Source of the DNA: Helicobacter sp. MIT 00-7814
GTDB taxonomy: Bacteria; Campylobacterota; Campylobacteria; Campylobacterales; Helicobacteraceae
Assembly (NCBI RefSeq): GCF_003364115.1
Contig: NZ_NXLL01000024.1
Span: 1 to 33,229, forward strand
Length of the DNA stretch: 33,229 nt
Direction: 5' to 3'
Part shown: positions 25,179 to 33,192 of the stretch, one piece after another
Numbering within the stretch: position 1 is the stretch's first letter
Layout of the letters: each line of letters begins with the position of its first letter
Program-made: the position numbers and the translations under genes
Notes under the pieces: generated by a model
Database searches by the model: none
The model's input: only the letters and a program-made list of their open reading frames with translations
What the model was told of the DNA's origin: nothing

Positions 25179-27089
25179 ATGCAAGAAAATCAAAATAACA
25201 ATAAAAAACCATTTAAACAGAATCCATTTTTAACTTTCGCACTTTTAGTTATCGGCTTAATGATTGTGTTTAAGTTTTTTTCTCCTTCAGGGGATCTTTT
25301 GAGTGAGCGCTTGGGTGGAAGTGCGATAAATAGAGAAGTGAGCTATTATGAGCTAAAACAGCTTATTAAAAATAAAGAGGTGGATTCTGTAAGTATCGGA
25401 CAGACGATTATTAAGGCGGTGTCTTCAAGCAGTTCGCCAAAGATTCTCTATGTGGCAAAGCGCGTGGCTGACCCAAATCTCACCGCGCTTTTAGATGAAA
25501 AGCGTATCGAATATAGCGGCTTTAGTGAATCTAACTTTTTCACAGATATGATTAATATGCTTTTGCCAATTTTCATCATCATTGCTATTTGGCTTTTCAT
25601 CGCTAGCAGAATGCAAAAGTCCATGGGTGGCGGAATGTTTGGCATCGGAAGCTCAAAAAAGCTCGTAAATGCTGAAAAGCCAAAAGTGAGCTTTGATGAT
25701 ATGGCGGGGAATGAAGAGGGAAAAGAAGAGGGTGTGGGGATTGTGGGTTTTTTCAAATATCCTGAGCGCTACGCTGCTGTAGGGGCGAAGATCCCAAAAG
25801 GTGTGCTTTTAGTAGGACCACCGGGCACAGGTAAAACGCTTCTTGCAAAGGCTGTGGCAGGAGAAGCGAATGTGCCGTTTTTCTCAATGAGCGGAAGTAG
25901 CTTTATTGAAATGTTTGTAGGCTTAGGTGCAAGCAGGGTGCGTGATTTGTTTGAAATGGCAAAAAAAGAAGCACCGAGCATTATTTTCATCGATGAAATT
26001 GATGCAATCGGAAAAAGCCGTGCCGCCGGTGGTATGGTGGGTGGCAATGATGAAAGGGAGCAAACGCTTAATCAGCTTTTGGCTGAAATGGACGGCTTTG
26101 GCTCTGAAAATGCCCCTGTCATCGTGCTAGCCGCTACCAACCGCCCAGAAGTGCTAGATCCAGCGCTTTTGCGCCCGGGACGCTTTGATAGGCAGGTGCT
26201 TGTTGATGCGCCAGATTTCAATGGACGCGTGGAGATTCTCAAAGTGCATATCAAAAATGTCAGCCTCGCGCGCGATGTGGATTTGCAAGAAATTGCGAAA
26301 TTTAGCGCAGGGCTTGCGGGCGCGGATTTGGCAAATATCGTCAATGAAGCAGCGCTATTAGCAGGGCGTGAGAATAAAAAAGAAGTCTCACAAAAGCACT
26401 TCAAAGAGGCGATGGAGCGCACGATGATAGGCTTAGAGAAAAAATCTCGCAGAATCTCGCCAAAAGAAAAAGAAATCGTCGCCTACCATGAAAGCGGGCA
26501 TGCGCTGATGGGTGAGCTCACAGAGGGTGCAAATCGCGTGAATAAGGTTTCAATCATTCCGCGCGGAATGGGTGCTTTGGGTTACACACTTCACACACCA
26601 GAGGAAAACAAGCATTTACAACAACGCCATGAGATGATAGCTGAAATCGATGTCTTGCTTGGCGGGCGTAGTGCGGAGGAAGTCTTTTTGGGCGAAATCT
26701 CAAATGGTGCGTCTGATGACTTGCGCCGTGCGACAGGCATTATCAAAAATATGATTGTGTATTATGGAATGAGCGATGTAAGCGGGCTTATGGTGCTAGA
26801 TGATTACACAAGACGCAGTAATTTCCTAGGTGGCGGTGGCTCTGCGCGTGAGTTTAGCGAAGAGACTGCGCGCAAAATGGATACTTACATTCAAAAAATG
26901 CTTAATGAGCGCCATGAGCATGTCAAAAAGACGCTTGAGCTGTATAGAGGCGCGATTGAGGCGATGGCAAAGGAATTGCTCGAAAAAGAAGTAATTGATG
27001 GATCGCTTGTGCGTGAGATCATAGAAAACTACGAAAAAGAGCAAGGTATGCAATCGCGTCTCGTGCCTTTGCAGGCGCAAGAGGACTAG
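25179..27089 (+). CDS. ftsH: ATP-dependent zinc metalloprotease FtsH
   Basis: FtsH degrades membrane and short-lived cytoplasmic proteins. The 636 residues show two membrane helices (about 14-34 and 120-142) enclosing a small periplasmic domain, then the AAA module with Walker A GPPGTGKT at 213-220, Walker [12 protein letters not shown] and the SRH region [19 protein letters not shown], and the peptidase domain with zinc motif HESGH at 437-441. All active residues are present. AAGGAG precedes the ATG. It lies 47 bases after prmA and is followed by phospholipid synthesis genes. FtsH controls lipid balance in E. coli, but no direct link can be read here. Confidence 0.97.
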   Translation: MQENQNNNKKPFKQNPFLTFALLVIGLMIVFKFFSPSGDLLSERLGGSAINREVSYYELKQLIKNKEVDSVSIGQTIIKAVSSSSSPKILYVAKRVADPNLTALLDEKRIEYSGFSESNFFTDMINMLLPIFIIIAIWLFIASRMQKSMGGGMFGIGSSKKLVNAEKPKVSFDDMAGNEEGKEEGVGIVGFFKYPERYAAVGAKIPKGVLLVGPPGTGKTLLAKAVAGEANVPFFSMSGSSFIEMFVGLGASRVRDLFEMAKKEAPSIIFIDEIDAIGKSRAAGGMVGGNDEREQTLNQLLAEMDGFGSENAPVIVLAATNRPEVLDPALLRPGRFDRQVLVDAPDFNGRVEILKVHIKNVSLARDVDLQEIAKFSAGLAGADLANIVNEAALLAGRENKKEVSQKHFKEAMERTMIGLEKKSRRISPKEKEIVAYHESGHALMGELTEGANRVNKVSIIPRGMGALGYTLHTPEENKHLQQRHEMIAEIDVLLGGRSAEEVFLGEISNGASDDLRRATGIIKNMIVYYGMSDVSGLMVLDDYTRRSNFLGGGGSAREFSEETARKMDTYIQKMLNERHEHVKKTLELYRGAIEAMAKELLEKEVIDGSLVREIIENYEKEQGMQSRLVPLQAQED

Positions 27090-27130
27090 AGGGCAAGAGT
27101 TAAAAAAAGCTAGAAAAAGGAGGCTTAAAA

Positions 27131-27736
27131 ATGAATGCAAATATCCAAATTATTGCAAAAGAAGGTTGGTTTGGCGCGATTGTGCTAGGGGCGCTGTTTT
27201 TGGTATGTGTGTTTTTTGAGTGGGAAGTTTTGGGCGTGATTTTTTTGCTAGCTTTTGTGTTATGGCTTTTTATGTTTCGCAATCCAGAACGCATTGCAAA
27301 AAACCAACCTAAAGCTTTCCTTTCCCCGGTAGATGGTATTGTGCGCCATATTGATATTTTAGAAGAAAATGTATGCGTGCAGATTTACACGCGCTTTTTT
27401 GATGTGGGTGTGGTGCGCGCACCTAGCGATATTTTGCACGCTAGTTTGAAAAAAGTTGGCGGACTTACGCTTTGCTTTGCAGATTCTGATAAAAAGCGTA
27501 TGTTAAATGCTTCTTTTAGTCTTGCGTGGAAAGATAAACAAGATTTTCGCCTTGAGTTTTTCCCAGAATTTTTTAGTAATTCTAGAATCTATGCAGATTC
27601 TAACCTCGCAAGTGGCGAGCGTCTAGGCTTTATGAAAAAAGGACTTACAAAAATCTATTTGCCAAAAAGCGCGGAACTAAAGGTAAGCATAGGCGACAAA
27701 GTCAGCGCGTGCAATAGCGTGATAGGAGAGCTATAA
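27131..27736 (+). CDS. Phosphatidylserine decarboxylase-related protein lacking catalytic residues
   Basis: The 201-residue protein has two N-terminal hydrophobic segments (about 14-47), then FRNPER and FLSPVDGIV, the entry motifs of short PSD enzymes, and ends with a GDKVSACNSVIGEL domain end. Two hallmarks are missing. Where active enzymes read DVHVNRxP, this reads DVGVVRAP, with the histidine replaced. Where they have a GS self-cleavage site that forms the pyruvoyl group, this reads KKGLTKIYLP at 169-178, with Leu in place of Ser. It should therefore not mature or decarboxylate. It ends 2 bases before pssA. A true psd is expected elsewhere in the genome. A scaffold or regulatory role with PssA is only a guess. 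Confidence 0.78.
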   Translation: MNANIQIIAKEGWFGAIVLGALFLVCVFFEWEVLGVIFLLAFVLWLFMFRNPERIAKNQPKAFLSPVDGIVRHIDILEENVCVQIYTRFFDVGVVRAPSDILHASLKKVGGLTLCFADSDKKRMLNASFSLAWKDKQDFRLEFFPEFFSNSRIYADSNLASGERLGFMKKGLTKIYLPKSAELKVSIGDKVSACNSVIGEL

Positions 27737-27738
27737 AG

Positions 27739-28440
27739 ATGAAAATAAGCCCTCTTTATATCCTTCCTAATCTTTTCACCGCAGGCAGTATTTTCCTTGG
27801 AATCTTAAGTATAATGGCAGCTTCAAAGGGGCTGTATAGCTTTGCTTGCTGGTTTATTGTGGTTTCGATGCTTTTAGATGGGCTAGATGGGCGCGTGGCG
27901 CGACTTACGAATACTTCGAGTAAGTTTGGCGTGGAGTTTGATTCTCTAGCGGATATTGTGGCTTTTGGCGTGGCACCTTCAATTTTGCTGTATTTTTATG
28001 TCGGCTCTAGCTTTTCGCGCATAGGCGAGGTGACTTCTGCGTTTTTTGTGATTTTTGGCGCGATTAGACTAGCGCGCTTTAATATCACAACTTCTAGCGA
28101 GCCAAATTTTTTCATCGGCTTGCCAATCCCTTCAGCAGCGATTTTTGTCGTGTTGTGGATTTTGGTAGATTTGGAACATAAGATTTTTTTAGAATACAAA
28201 TACTTGCTTCTTTTGGGCGCATTTATCGTCAGTATCTTAATGGTAAGCAATGTGCGCTACCCGAGCTTTAAAAAAATGCAGTGGAATCTCAAATCTTTCA
28301 TCGTGCTACTTATTCTGATAGGAATCGTGCTTATTGAGCCTGTGGAGGTGCTTTGCGCGCTGATGAGCTTGTATGTGCTGTATGGGGTTTTGCGTTGGCT
28401 TGTATTAAGGGTTAGAATCTTGCTAAAATTAAGCAGTTAG
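27739..28440 (+). CDS. pssA: CDP-diacylglycerol-serine O-phosphatidyltransferase
   Basis: PssA makes phosphatidylserine from CDP-diacylglycerol and serine at the inner membrane, the precursor of phosphatidylethanolamine. The CDP-alcohol phosphotransferase motif is complete: Asp50-Gly51, Ala54-Arg55, Gly64, Asp68 and Asp72 in DGRVARLTNTSSKFGVEFD and the residues after it. The 233-residue length and the six or so hydrophobic helices fit the Bacillus-type (type II) enzyme. It starts 2 bases after the psd-like gene, with AAAGATG-type spacing, so the two are translationally close. Confidence 0.96.
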   Translation: MKISPLYILPNLFTAGSIFLGILSIMAASKGLYSFACWFIVVSMLLDGLDGRVARLTNTSSKFGVEFDSLADIVAFGVAPSILLYFYVGSSFSRIGEVTSAFFVIFGAIRLARFNITTSSEPNFFIGLPIPSAAIFVVLWILVDLEHKIFLEYKYLLLLGAFIVSILMVSNVRYPSFKKMQWNLKSFIVLLILIGIVLIEPVEVLCALMSLYVLYGVLRWLVLRVRILLKLSS

Positions 28441-28460
28441 GATTTTATAAGGATTACGGT

Positions 28461-29132
28461 TTGGTAGATAGTAGCTATGCACAACTCACACAAAAGCAAA
28501 GAGAAGAAATTGTCGCATTAAAAGAGAGGCTAGATTCTCTCCAAGAGCTACTTTCTCAAAAAGAGCGCGAAATCACCACGCTCACAAATTACACAAAAGA
28601 GCTAGAAGAGCGCAACGATGGGCTTGTCGCTACGCTTAAAAATAGAGAATCTGCGCTCAAGCAAATTGAAAAAAGCACAGAAATTTTTGGCGTGGAACTT
28701 GATGAGCTATTAAATATTCTTTTTTCTTTGCAAAATCAGGGCACAAAAGCCAAAGATTCTGAATCTTTTATCCAATCTGTCCAATTTAACGAGGATAAAG
28801 AGCTATTATTTGGGCTTAATATCGCAAATGACTTCATCGAGCAAAACTCCTACCAGACGATAAAATACTATCTTTTCAACCTTGATTGCAAGTTTTCTCA
28901 AACCTTTGATTTGCTCAATCTCCACCCACAAAGCAAAAGCGATCTTATTTTGATTGGTGAGACTTTTAGCTCCTTTGCGCGTTTGGAAGCCTATAAGCGC
29001 AACGAAGGCTTAAGAGGCGTTGTTGAAATTTTGCCCGCAGATATGCTTAATCCCGTGCAGGTGCGCTATTATGGGAATTTGGACTTGAGAGAATATTTTG
29101 ATTTATTTGTGCAAAACTACAGCAAAAACTAG
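28461..29132 (+). CDS. Hypothetical protein with an N-terminal coiled coil
   Basis: I do not recognise this 223-residue protein. Residues about 8-75 have strong heptad-like Leu/Glu/Lys/Gln spacing (QREEIVALKERLDSLQELL and on), predicting a coiled coil. Residues 85-223 look globular, with mixed alpha/beta and aromatic-rich ends (YYGNLDLREYFDLFVQNYSKN). No signal peptide, membrane segment or cysteine motif is seen, so it is probably cytoplasmic. The TTG start is supported by AAGGA seven bases upstream. It follows pssA by 20 bases. Confidence 0.75.
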   Translation: MVDSSYAQLTQKQREEIVALKERLDSLQELLSQKEREITTLTNYTKELEERNDGLVATLKNRESALKQIEKSTEIFGVELDELLNILFSLQNQGTKAKDSESFIQSVQFNEDKELLFGLNIANDFIEQNSYQTIKYYLFNLDCKFSQTFDLLNLHPQSKSDLILIGETFSSFARLEAYKRNEGLRGVVEILPADMLNPVQVRYYGNLDLREYFDLFVQNYSKN

Positions 29133-29180
29133 GCTTTATACGCTAAAAATGGATTTTTTCAAAGGACATTAGGAGAATCT

Positions 29181-29402
29181 ATGCAAGAGAGAGAAAAATT
29201 TTTTTATATCGCTTTTGCGCTGTGTTTGGTTGGCTGGGTGTATTTGGGCTGGGGCTTTTTGCTTTTCCCGCTTAGTCTTTTTTTTGCGCTGTATTCAAGG
29301 GTGGTAAATCTCGCATTTTGGGCGCTTGTATTTGCGGATATTGCGGGATTTAGCACTTCGATTTATGCGCTATCGATGAAATTTTTTGGCGCAGTGGTGT
29401 AA
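29181..29402 (+). CDS. Small hypothetical membrane protein
   Basis: This 73-residue protein has two to three hydrophobic segments (about 8-25, 27-40 and 43-70) with charged residues only at the N-terminus (MQEREK), so it is likely an inner-membrane protein. AGGAG precedes the ATG at good spacing, supporting a real gene. No family is recognised. It lies 48 bases after the coiled-coil gene and may end the cheY-ftsH-pssA transcript. Confidence 0.6.
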   Translation: MQEREKFFYIAFALCLVGWVYLGWGFLLFPLSLFFALYSRVVNLAFWALVFADIAGFSTSIYALSMKFFGAVV

Positions 29403-29465
29403 ATTTTAAAGTCGAATTCTAAACCGCACGAGCCAAAGAAAAGTATAATTTAAGAGAAAAAACAT

Positions 29466-29471
29466 TATAAT
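29466..29471 (+). promoter_or_regulatory. Candidate -10 (TATAAT) upstream of a tract-containing short frame
   Basis: Two TATAAT hexamers occur at 29444-29449 and 29466-29471. The second would start transcription near 29478, about 32 bases before an ATG at 29510 that carries an AAGGAAA ribosome-binding site. Confidence 0.4.
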
Positions 29472-29509
29472 CCACGCCTTGATTCTATAAAAATAATATA
29501 AGGAAAGCA

Positions 29510-29554
29510 ATGAGAACTTTTAATTATACGCCCCCCCCCCCTATTCCTTGCTAA
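29510..29554 (+). CDS. Possible phase-variable short gene, currently 14 codons
   Basis: An ATG with the ribosome-binding site AAGGAAA at good spacing leads into a C11 tract (29531-29541). As read, translation stops after 14 residues. With 12 C it would stop after 21. With 10 or 13 C the frame stays open through a second tract, C10 at 29711-29720, to a stop near 29755, giving about 81 residues rich in Phe, Leu and Ser with no family I know. The DNA is pyrimidine-rich on this strand, which alone makes stops rare, so the long frame may be chance or the remnant of a contingency gene. Confidence 0.3.
   Translation: MRTFNYTPPPPIPC
29531..29541 (+). repeat. C11 homopolymer
   Basis: Eleven C lie 18 bases after a well-placed ATG. 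Length changes would alter the frame of the short gene starting at 29510. Confidence 0.8.
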
Positions 29555-29710
29555 AAAATACTCGCATCTTTTAAATCAACTTTTTTCTTTTTTTCACTCT
29601 TTTTTATTTTTTACAAAACCTGCGCGCACGCATTCACGCGCGCAAATTTTTTTCTACAGTTTTTTAAATCTATACAAATCTGATGCTTTTCGTTTTACAC
29701 AAATATTTAT

Positions 29711-29720
29711 CCCCCCCCCC
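29711..29720 (+). repeat. C10 homopolymer upstream of the second outer-membrane protein gene
   Basis: Ten C lie 103 bases before the ATG of the outer-membrane protein gene at 29824. With the C11 tract, it makes this 421-base gap the second surface-protein upstream region in the window to carry slippage-prone runs. Confidence 0.8.
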
Positions 29721-29741
29721 TCATTTATTGAGAATCTACCA

Positions 29742-29800
29742 AAAGGACTTTGTTAAGCTAAAGTTGATTTATCTTAGCAGAGTCCTTTGCTCTGGACTCT
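29742..29800 (+). promoter_or_regulatory. Two mutually exclusive hairpins before an outer-membrane protein gene
   Basis: Arm A (29742-29757, AAAGGACTTTGTTAAG) pairs with arm B (29773-29788, CTTAGCAGAGTCCTTT) over 16 bp allowing two G-U pairs. Part of arm B (AGAGTCC, 29779-29785) can instead pair with arm C (GGACTCT, 29794-29800). The second hairpin ends about 14 bases before the AAAGGAG ribosome-binding site. Such competing stems are typical of leader RNA control, but no ligand or leader peptide is evident. Confidence 0.45.
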
Positions 29801-29823
29801 AAAAAATTTAAAAAAGGAGAAAA

Positions 29824-30558
29824 ATGAGCAGGCATTTAGAATTAGCATTTATTGCTATGTTGGCATTAGTAAGTGGCTTGTTTGCAGAAAACGAGCAGAA
29901 AACAGAAACAAATAAAAGCACTTGGGATGCTAATTCAAGTCGTGTTGTTGAAATGAGTGATGAGGAATGGGCAAATGAAGGTAAAAAACTTCAGAAAGCC
30001 GCAGAGGATTTGCAAGCACAAACTTTGCGCGTGCAAGAGCAAACACAATATGTGCAAATTGGCAATACACGCCGATGGATTGAGCGCAGAGGTGGCTGGG
30101 GGATAGCGGCTGACTTTGATTTTGCTTTAGATGTTTTTACCTACAAGGTTGGTGGTGGCACATTGGCGGATAGTATGTTTCAAGTTGGACCAAGAATTGG
30201 TGTTGCTAAAAGATTCCAAAACATTGAACTTCGTGCTTTAACAGGAGCTGGATTTACAGCAGGCGACATAACATCATTTTATGTGCCTTTTGGTGTTGAA
30301 GTTGGATATGCTGATAGCACAAAAGAAAATCCTTCAACTGTTATAGGCTTAAGCTATACTTATTCTCCGCAGTTTTCAAAAACAGAACTTTATGTAGCTT
30401 TTTATATAGGTAAAATGGCACTTAAGTTTGGCTATGGTTTTGGCGGTATCAATGTGGAAGTGCCTACAAATCTTAGCGGTGGCAAAGAAAAAGTAATGAT
30501 TGATGCTGATGGAATTTATACTATAGGATTTAGTGCCCCTGTAACATTCCCTCTTTAA
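29824..30558 (+). CDS. Probable outer-membrane or surface beta-barrel protein
   Basis: The 244-residue precursor starts with a signal peptide (LAFIAMLALVSGLFAEN, cleavage near residue 20). Residues 25-85 are charged and Gln-rich, likely helical (KKLQKAAEDLQAQTLRVQEQ). From about residue 90 the sequence alternates into amphipathic strands with Gly-rich turns (WGIAADFDFALDVF, VGPRIGVAKRF, VPFGVEVGYA, ELYVAFYIGKMALKFGYGFGG). It ends in VTFPL, without a terminal Phe but with a Phe near the end. This fits an outer-membrane protein with an N-terminal periplasmic or coiled segment. AAAGGAG precedes the ATG. Its upstream region carries tracts and hairpins. Confidence 0.7.
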   Translation: MSRHLELAFIAMLALVSGLFAENEQKTETNKSTWDANSSRVVEMSDEEWANEGKKLQKAAEDLQAQTLRVQEQTQYVQIGNTRRWIERRGGWGIAADFDFALDVFTYKVGGGTLADSMFQVGPRIGVAKRFQNIELRALTGAGFTAGDITSFYVPFGVEVGYADSTKENPSTVIGLSYTYSPQFSKTELYVAFYIGKMALKFGYGFGGINVEVPTNLSGGKEKVMIDADGIYTIGFSAPVTFPL

Positions 30559-30563
30559 AAACA

Positions 30564-30598
30564 AAGTTTCCGCTTTTTAGCGGGGACTTACTTTTTTT
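30564..30598 (+). terminator. Intrinsic terminator after the outer-membrane protein gene
   Basis: AAGTTTCCGCT (30564-30574) pairs with AGCGGGGACTT (30579-30589), 11 bp with two G-U pairs, around a TTTT loop. ACTTTTTTT follows. It lies 5 bases after the stop codon and is a textbook rho-independent terminator. Confidence 0.88.
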
Positions 30599-30695
30599 CT
30601 TAAATAATATTTTCCACTTAAAATTATTAAAATCATAGAATCCTAAAACTTTGCCAAATGTAGTTTATTGTGTAGATTGTAGTAAATAGCAGTAA

Positions 30696-30786
30696 TGGCG
30701 GACAGGGAGGGATTCGAACCCTCGATAACCTTGCGGCTATGCGTCCTTAGCAGGGACGTGGTTTCAGCCAACTCACCCACCGGTCC
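30696..30786 (-). tRNA. tRNA-Ser, anticodon GCT
   Basis: On the minus strand the gene runs from GGACCGG (30786 downward) to an encoded CCA at 30696, 91 nt. The anticodon loop reads CTGCTAA, giving anticodon GCT for AGC/AGT serine codons. A long variable arm (GCATAGCCGCAAGGTTATC region), the T-arm GAGGGTTCGAATCCCTC and discriminator G are as expected for a class II serine tRNA. The acceptor stem has one C-U mismatch at pair 5-68. A TAGAAT -10 candidate lies on the minus strand at 30824-30829. I see nothing else in the gap between the terminator and the fabD promoter. Confidence 0.95.
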
Positions 30787-30939
30787 AAAGAATCTAAAAG
30801 CCTTTAAGCCTTAAAAGGGCGCAATTCTAACTTAGAAAACATAAAATACCGCTTAACGCAACGCAAATATTTCACCCCCGCGCATTTAGCGAGGCTCAAA
30901 AATCTCTCAAGCGCAAAAATCTTTCAAGCAAAAGTATGC

Positions 30940-30945
30940 TAGAAT
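30940..30945 (+). promoter_or_regulatory. Extended -10 for fabD
   Basis: TATGCTAGAAT contains the extended -10 TGCTAGAAT, with the hexamer TAGAAT 32 bases before the fabD ATG. The leader would be about 25 nt. Confidence 0.5.
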
Positions 30946-30977
30946 GCGGGCTTCAAACTTTTTGCAAGGAATAGGAC

Positions 30978-31913
30978 ATGAAAAATTACGCGTTTATTTT
31001 CCCCGGGCAAGGCTCGCAGGCTGTGGGTATGGGGAAGGAATTTTATGAAAATTTCTCTTTGGCAAAGGAGCTTTTCGAGCAGGCTTCAGATTCTCTAAGT
31101 TTGGACTTCAAAAGTCTGCTTTTTGAGGAAAATGAGAATCTCAATCTCACGCCCTACACGCAACCAGCGATTTTTCTTGTGAGCGCGATTGCGTTAGAGA
31201 TTTTTAAGCAAGAATGCGATGTGCGCGCTAAAATTGCGCTCGGGCATTCTTTGGGCGAAGTGAGCGCGTTTAGCCTAAGTGGTGGCGTGAGCTTTGCAAA
31301 TGCGATAAGGCTTACGCACAAGCGCGGACTATTGATGACAAAGGCGTGCGAGGGGCAAGATGCGGGAATGATGGTTGTCGTTGGGCTAGAAGATGGCGCT
31401 GTGGAGGCATTTTGTAAAGAGCGACAGAGTGAGGGCAAAAAAATATGGTGCGCTAACTACAATGGCGATGGGCAAATTGTGTTGGCAGGCAAAAAAAGCG
31501 ATTTAGCCGACATTGAGGGTGCGATCAAAGCCCTAGGCGCAAAACGCGCGCTTTTGCTCCCAATGTCTGTGGCAAGCCACTGCCCGATGCTAGAATCTAT
31601 CCTGCCAGAATTTGACGCACTTTTGCATTCGCTAATAGAGGGCGATTCTAGCGTGCCGATTGTCTCAAATGCGAGTTTGCAAACCTACACAAGCAAGCAA
31701 GATGCGCTAACACGCCTAAGTAGCCAGCTCACTCAGCCTGTGCTCTATAAACAATCAATCATTAAGGTGGATTCTCAAATCGATGGTTTCATCGAGTTTG
31801 GACATGGCAATGTGCTAAAGGGCTTAAACAAGCGCCTAAGCCAAAAGCCAACGCTCAATGTCTCAAACCCCGCCACGCTTAAAGAATGTATGCAATCTTT
31901 GCAAAATTCCTAA
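30978..31913 (+). CDS. fabD: Malonyl-CoA:ACP transacylase
   Basis: FabD moves malonyl groups from CoA to acyl carrier protein to feed fatty-acid elongation. The 311-residue protein has FPGQGSQ with Gln11, the nucleophile elbow GHSLGE with Ser91, Arg116 for the carboxylate, and His201 in VASHCPM, the complete catalytic set. AAGGAATAGG precedes the ATG. It heads a short transcript with mtn and a phosphatase; fabD next to mtn is also seen in H. pylori. Confidence 0.97.
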   Translation: MKNYAFIFPGQGSQAVGMGKEFYENFSLAKELFEQASDSLSLDFKSLLFEENENLNLTPYTQPAIFLVSAIALEIFKQECDVRAKIALGHSLGEVSAFSLSGGVSFANAIRLTHKRGLLMTKACEGQDAGMMVVVGLEDGAVEAFCKERQSEGKKIWCANYNGDGQIVLAGKKSDLADIEGAIKALGAKRALLLPMSVASHCPMLESILPEFDALLHSLIEGDSSVPIVSNASLQTYTSKQDALTRLSSQLTQPVLYKQSIIKVDSQIDGFIEFGHGNVLKGLNKRLSQKPTLNVSNPATLKECMQSLQNS

Positions 31914-31934
31914 AAATTCTCAAAGGAGGGCAGT

Positions 31935-32645
31935 ATGAAAATAGGCATTATCGGGGCGATGATAGAGGAAGTCACGCCGCTTGTGGAGTTTTTTAAAAAT
32001 CAAGGCTACCAAATCGAGGAAATCGCGCTAGGCGGGAATGTGTTCCACAAAATCACCATACAAGACGACACACTTTTTATCGCCTATAGCAAGATTGGCA
32101 AGGTGCATGCGGCAATCACGGCAAGCGTGATGATAGCGCGCTTTGAATGCGAGCGCATTATCTTTACAGGCGTAGCTGGCGGGCTAGATTCTAGGCTTAA
32201 GGTCGGCGATTTACTCATCGCCACAAAGCTCGCGCAACATGATGTGGATATCACCGCCTTTGGGCATCCGCTAGGATTTATCCCAGAAAGCGCGGTGTAT
32301 ATTGAAGCCGATAGCGCGCTAAATAGCATCGCAAAAAAAGTCGCCCAAAAGCTTAATAAACCGCTGATGGAGGGAATCATCGCATCAGGCGATCAGTTTA
32401 TTTGTGATGAGACAAAAAAGCAGTGGATTATCCAAAATTTTCATGCAAGCGCGGTAGAGATGGAGGGCGCGAGCGTGGCGGTGGTGTGTAATGCTTTTAA
32501 GATTCCATTTTGCATTTTGCGCTCAATCAGCGATAGTGCCGATGGGAGCGCGGATGTGAGCTTTGATGAGTTTTTAGAGGAAGCAGCGAGGGTGAGCGCG
32601 CAATTTAGCATCGAGATTCTCAAAGAATTAGGAGTGAAGATTTGA
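31935..32645 (+). CDS. mtn: 5'-methylthioadenosine/S-adenosylhomocysteine (and aminodeoxyfutalosine) nucleosidase
   Basis: The enzyme removes adenine from methylthioadenosine and S-adenosylhomocysteine. In Campylobacterota it also acts on 6-amino-6-deoxyfutalosine in menaquinone synthesis. The 236 residues include the start MKIGIIGAMIEEV with Glu12, ribose-binding VEMEG (Glu175, Met176, Glu177) and the catalytic Asp200 in SISDSADG. AAAGGAGGG precedes the ATG. Loss of either role would affect methylation recycling or respiration. In this setting it is likely essential, by inference from H. pylori. Confidence 0.95.
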   Translation: MKIGIIGAMIEEVTPLVEFFKNQGYQIEEIALGGNVFHKITIQDDTLFIAYSKIGKVHAAITASVMIARFECERIIFTGVAGGLDSRLKVGDLLIATKLAQHDVDITAFGHPLGFIPESAVYIEADSALNSIAKKVAQKLNKPLMEGIIASGDQFICDETKKQWIIQNFHASAVEMEGASVAVVCNAFKIPFCILRSISDSADGSADVSFDEFLEEAARVSAQFSIEILKELGVKI

Positions 32646-33157
32646 GTAAGCTAGAATCTATTATTTTCATCCGCCACGCGCAAAGCGAGGACAGAGCAGA
32701 GTTTGCAAGAGCTCATAAAGGACGCAGTGACAGCGCGCGCCCACTTAGCAAGGTTGGTAAAAAGCAAAGTAAGCAAATCGCGCACTTTATGAAAAAATAT
32801 CTTGCCAATCCTGCGTATAAAGTCGATAAAATCATCTCTTCGCCCGCTAAGCGCACATTGCAAACAATTAAGCCGCTTAAAAAGCGCGTGAAGATTGCAT
32901 TTGAAACAAGTTCAAAAATCGCACCAGATTGCGGGCTAAAAGGCTACCTTGAGATTTTAGATTCTCTTGCAAAGTGCCAAAGCGTGCTATTTGTCGGGCA
33001 TCAGCCAGATATACAATCTTGCATAGCATATCTCACAAACAGCGCGCAAATCCAAGTGCAAAAAGGCGCGATTATCAAGCTTATGCGCAAAAGCCAGACG
33101 CAGGGCTTGCAAAATTGCTTTGAAATCGCACTTCTCCTTCCACCGGAAAATCTTTAG
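32642..33157 (+). CDS. SixA-like histidine phosphatase
   Basis: This 171-residue member of the histidine phosphatase superfamily has the phosphohistidine motif FIRHAQS (Arg11, His12), a second arginine in ISSPAKRTLQT, and the second histidine His120 in FVGHQPD. RHAQ in place of RHG and the small size place it with SixA-type enzymes, which remove phosphate from phosphohistidine on signalling or PTS-type proteins; the target here is unknown. The TTG start overlaps the mtn stop (TTGA), with AGGAG upstream, so the two are translationally coupled. Confidence 0.85.
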   Translation: MSKLESIIFIRHAQSEDRAEFARAHKGRSDSARPLSKVGKKQSKQIAHFMKKYLANPAYKVDKIISSPAKRTLQTIKPLKKRVKIAFETSSKIAPDCGLKGYLEILDSLAKCQSVLFVGHQPDIQSCIAYLTNSAQIQVQKGAIIKLMRKSQTQGLQNCFEIALLLPPENL

Positions 33158-33174
33158 AATCAAAAGGAATTTCA

Positions 33175-33192
33175 GTTACGCGCAAGCGTAAC
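33175..33192 (+). terminator. GNRA-loop hairpin after the last gene
   Basis: GTTACGC and GCGTAAC form a perfect 7-bp stem closed by GCAA, a stable tetraloop, 18 bases after the phosphatase stop. Only CCCTTT follows, so termination is uncertain. The remaining bases to the window end hold G-rich sequence and no gene. Confidence 0.45.

Noticed and set aside
27131-27736. Calling this gene psd
   Set aside because: The self-cleavage serine and the conserved histidine are missing, so decarboxylase activity is not supported.
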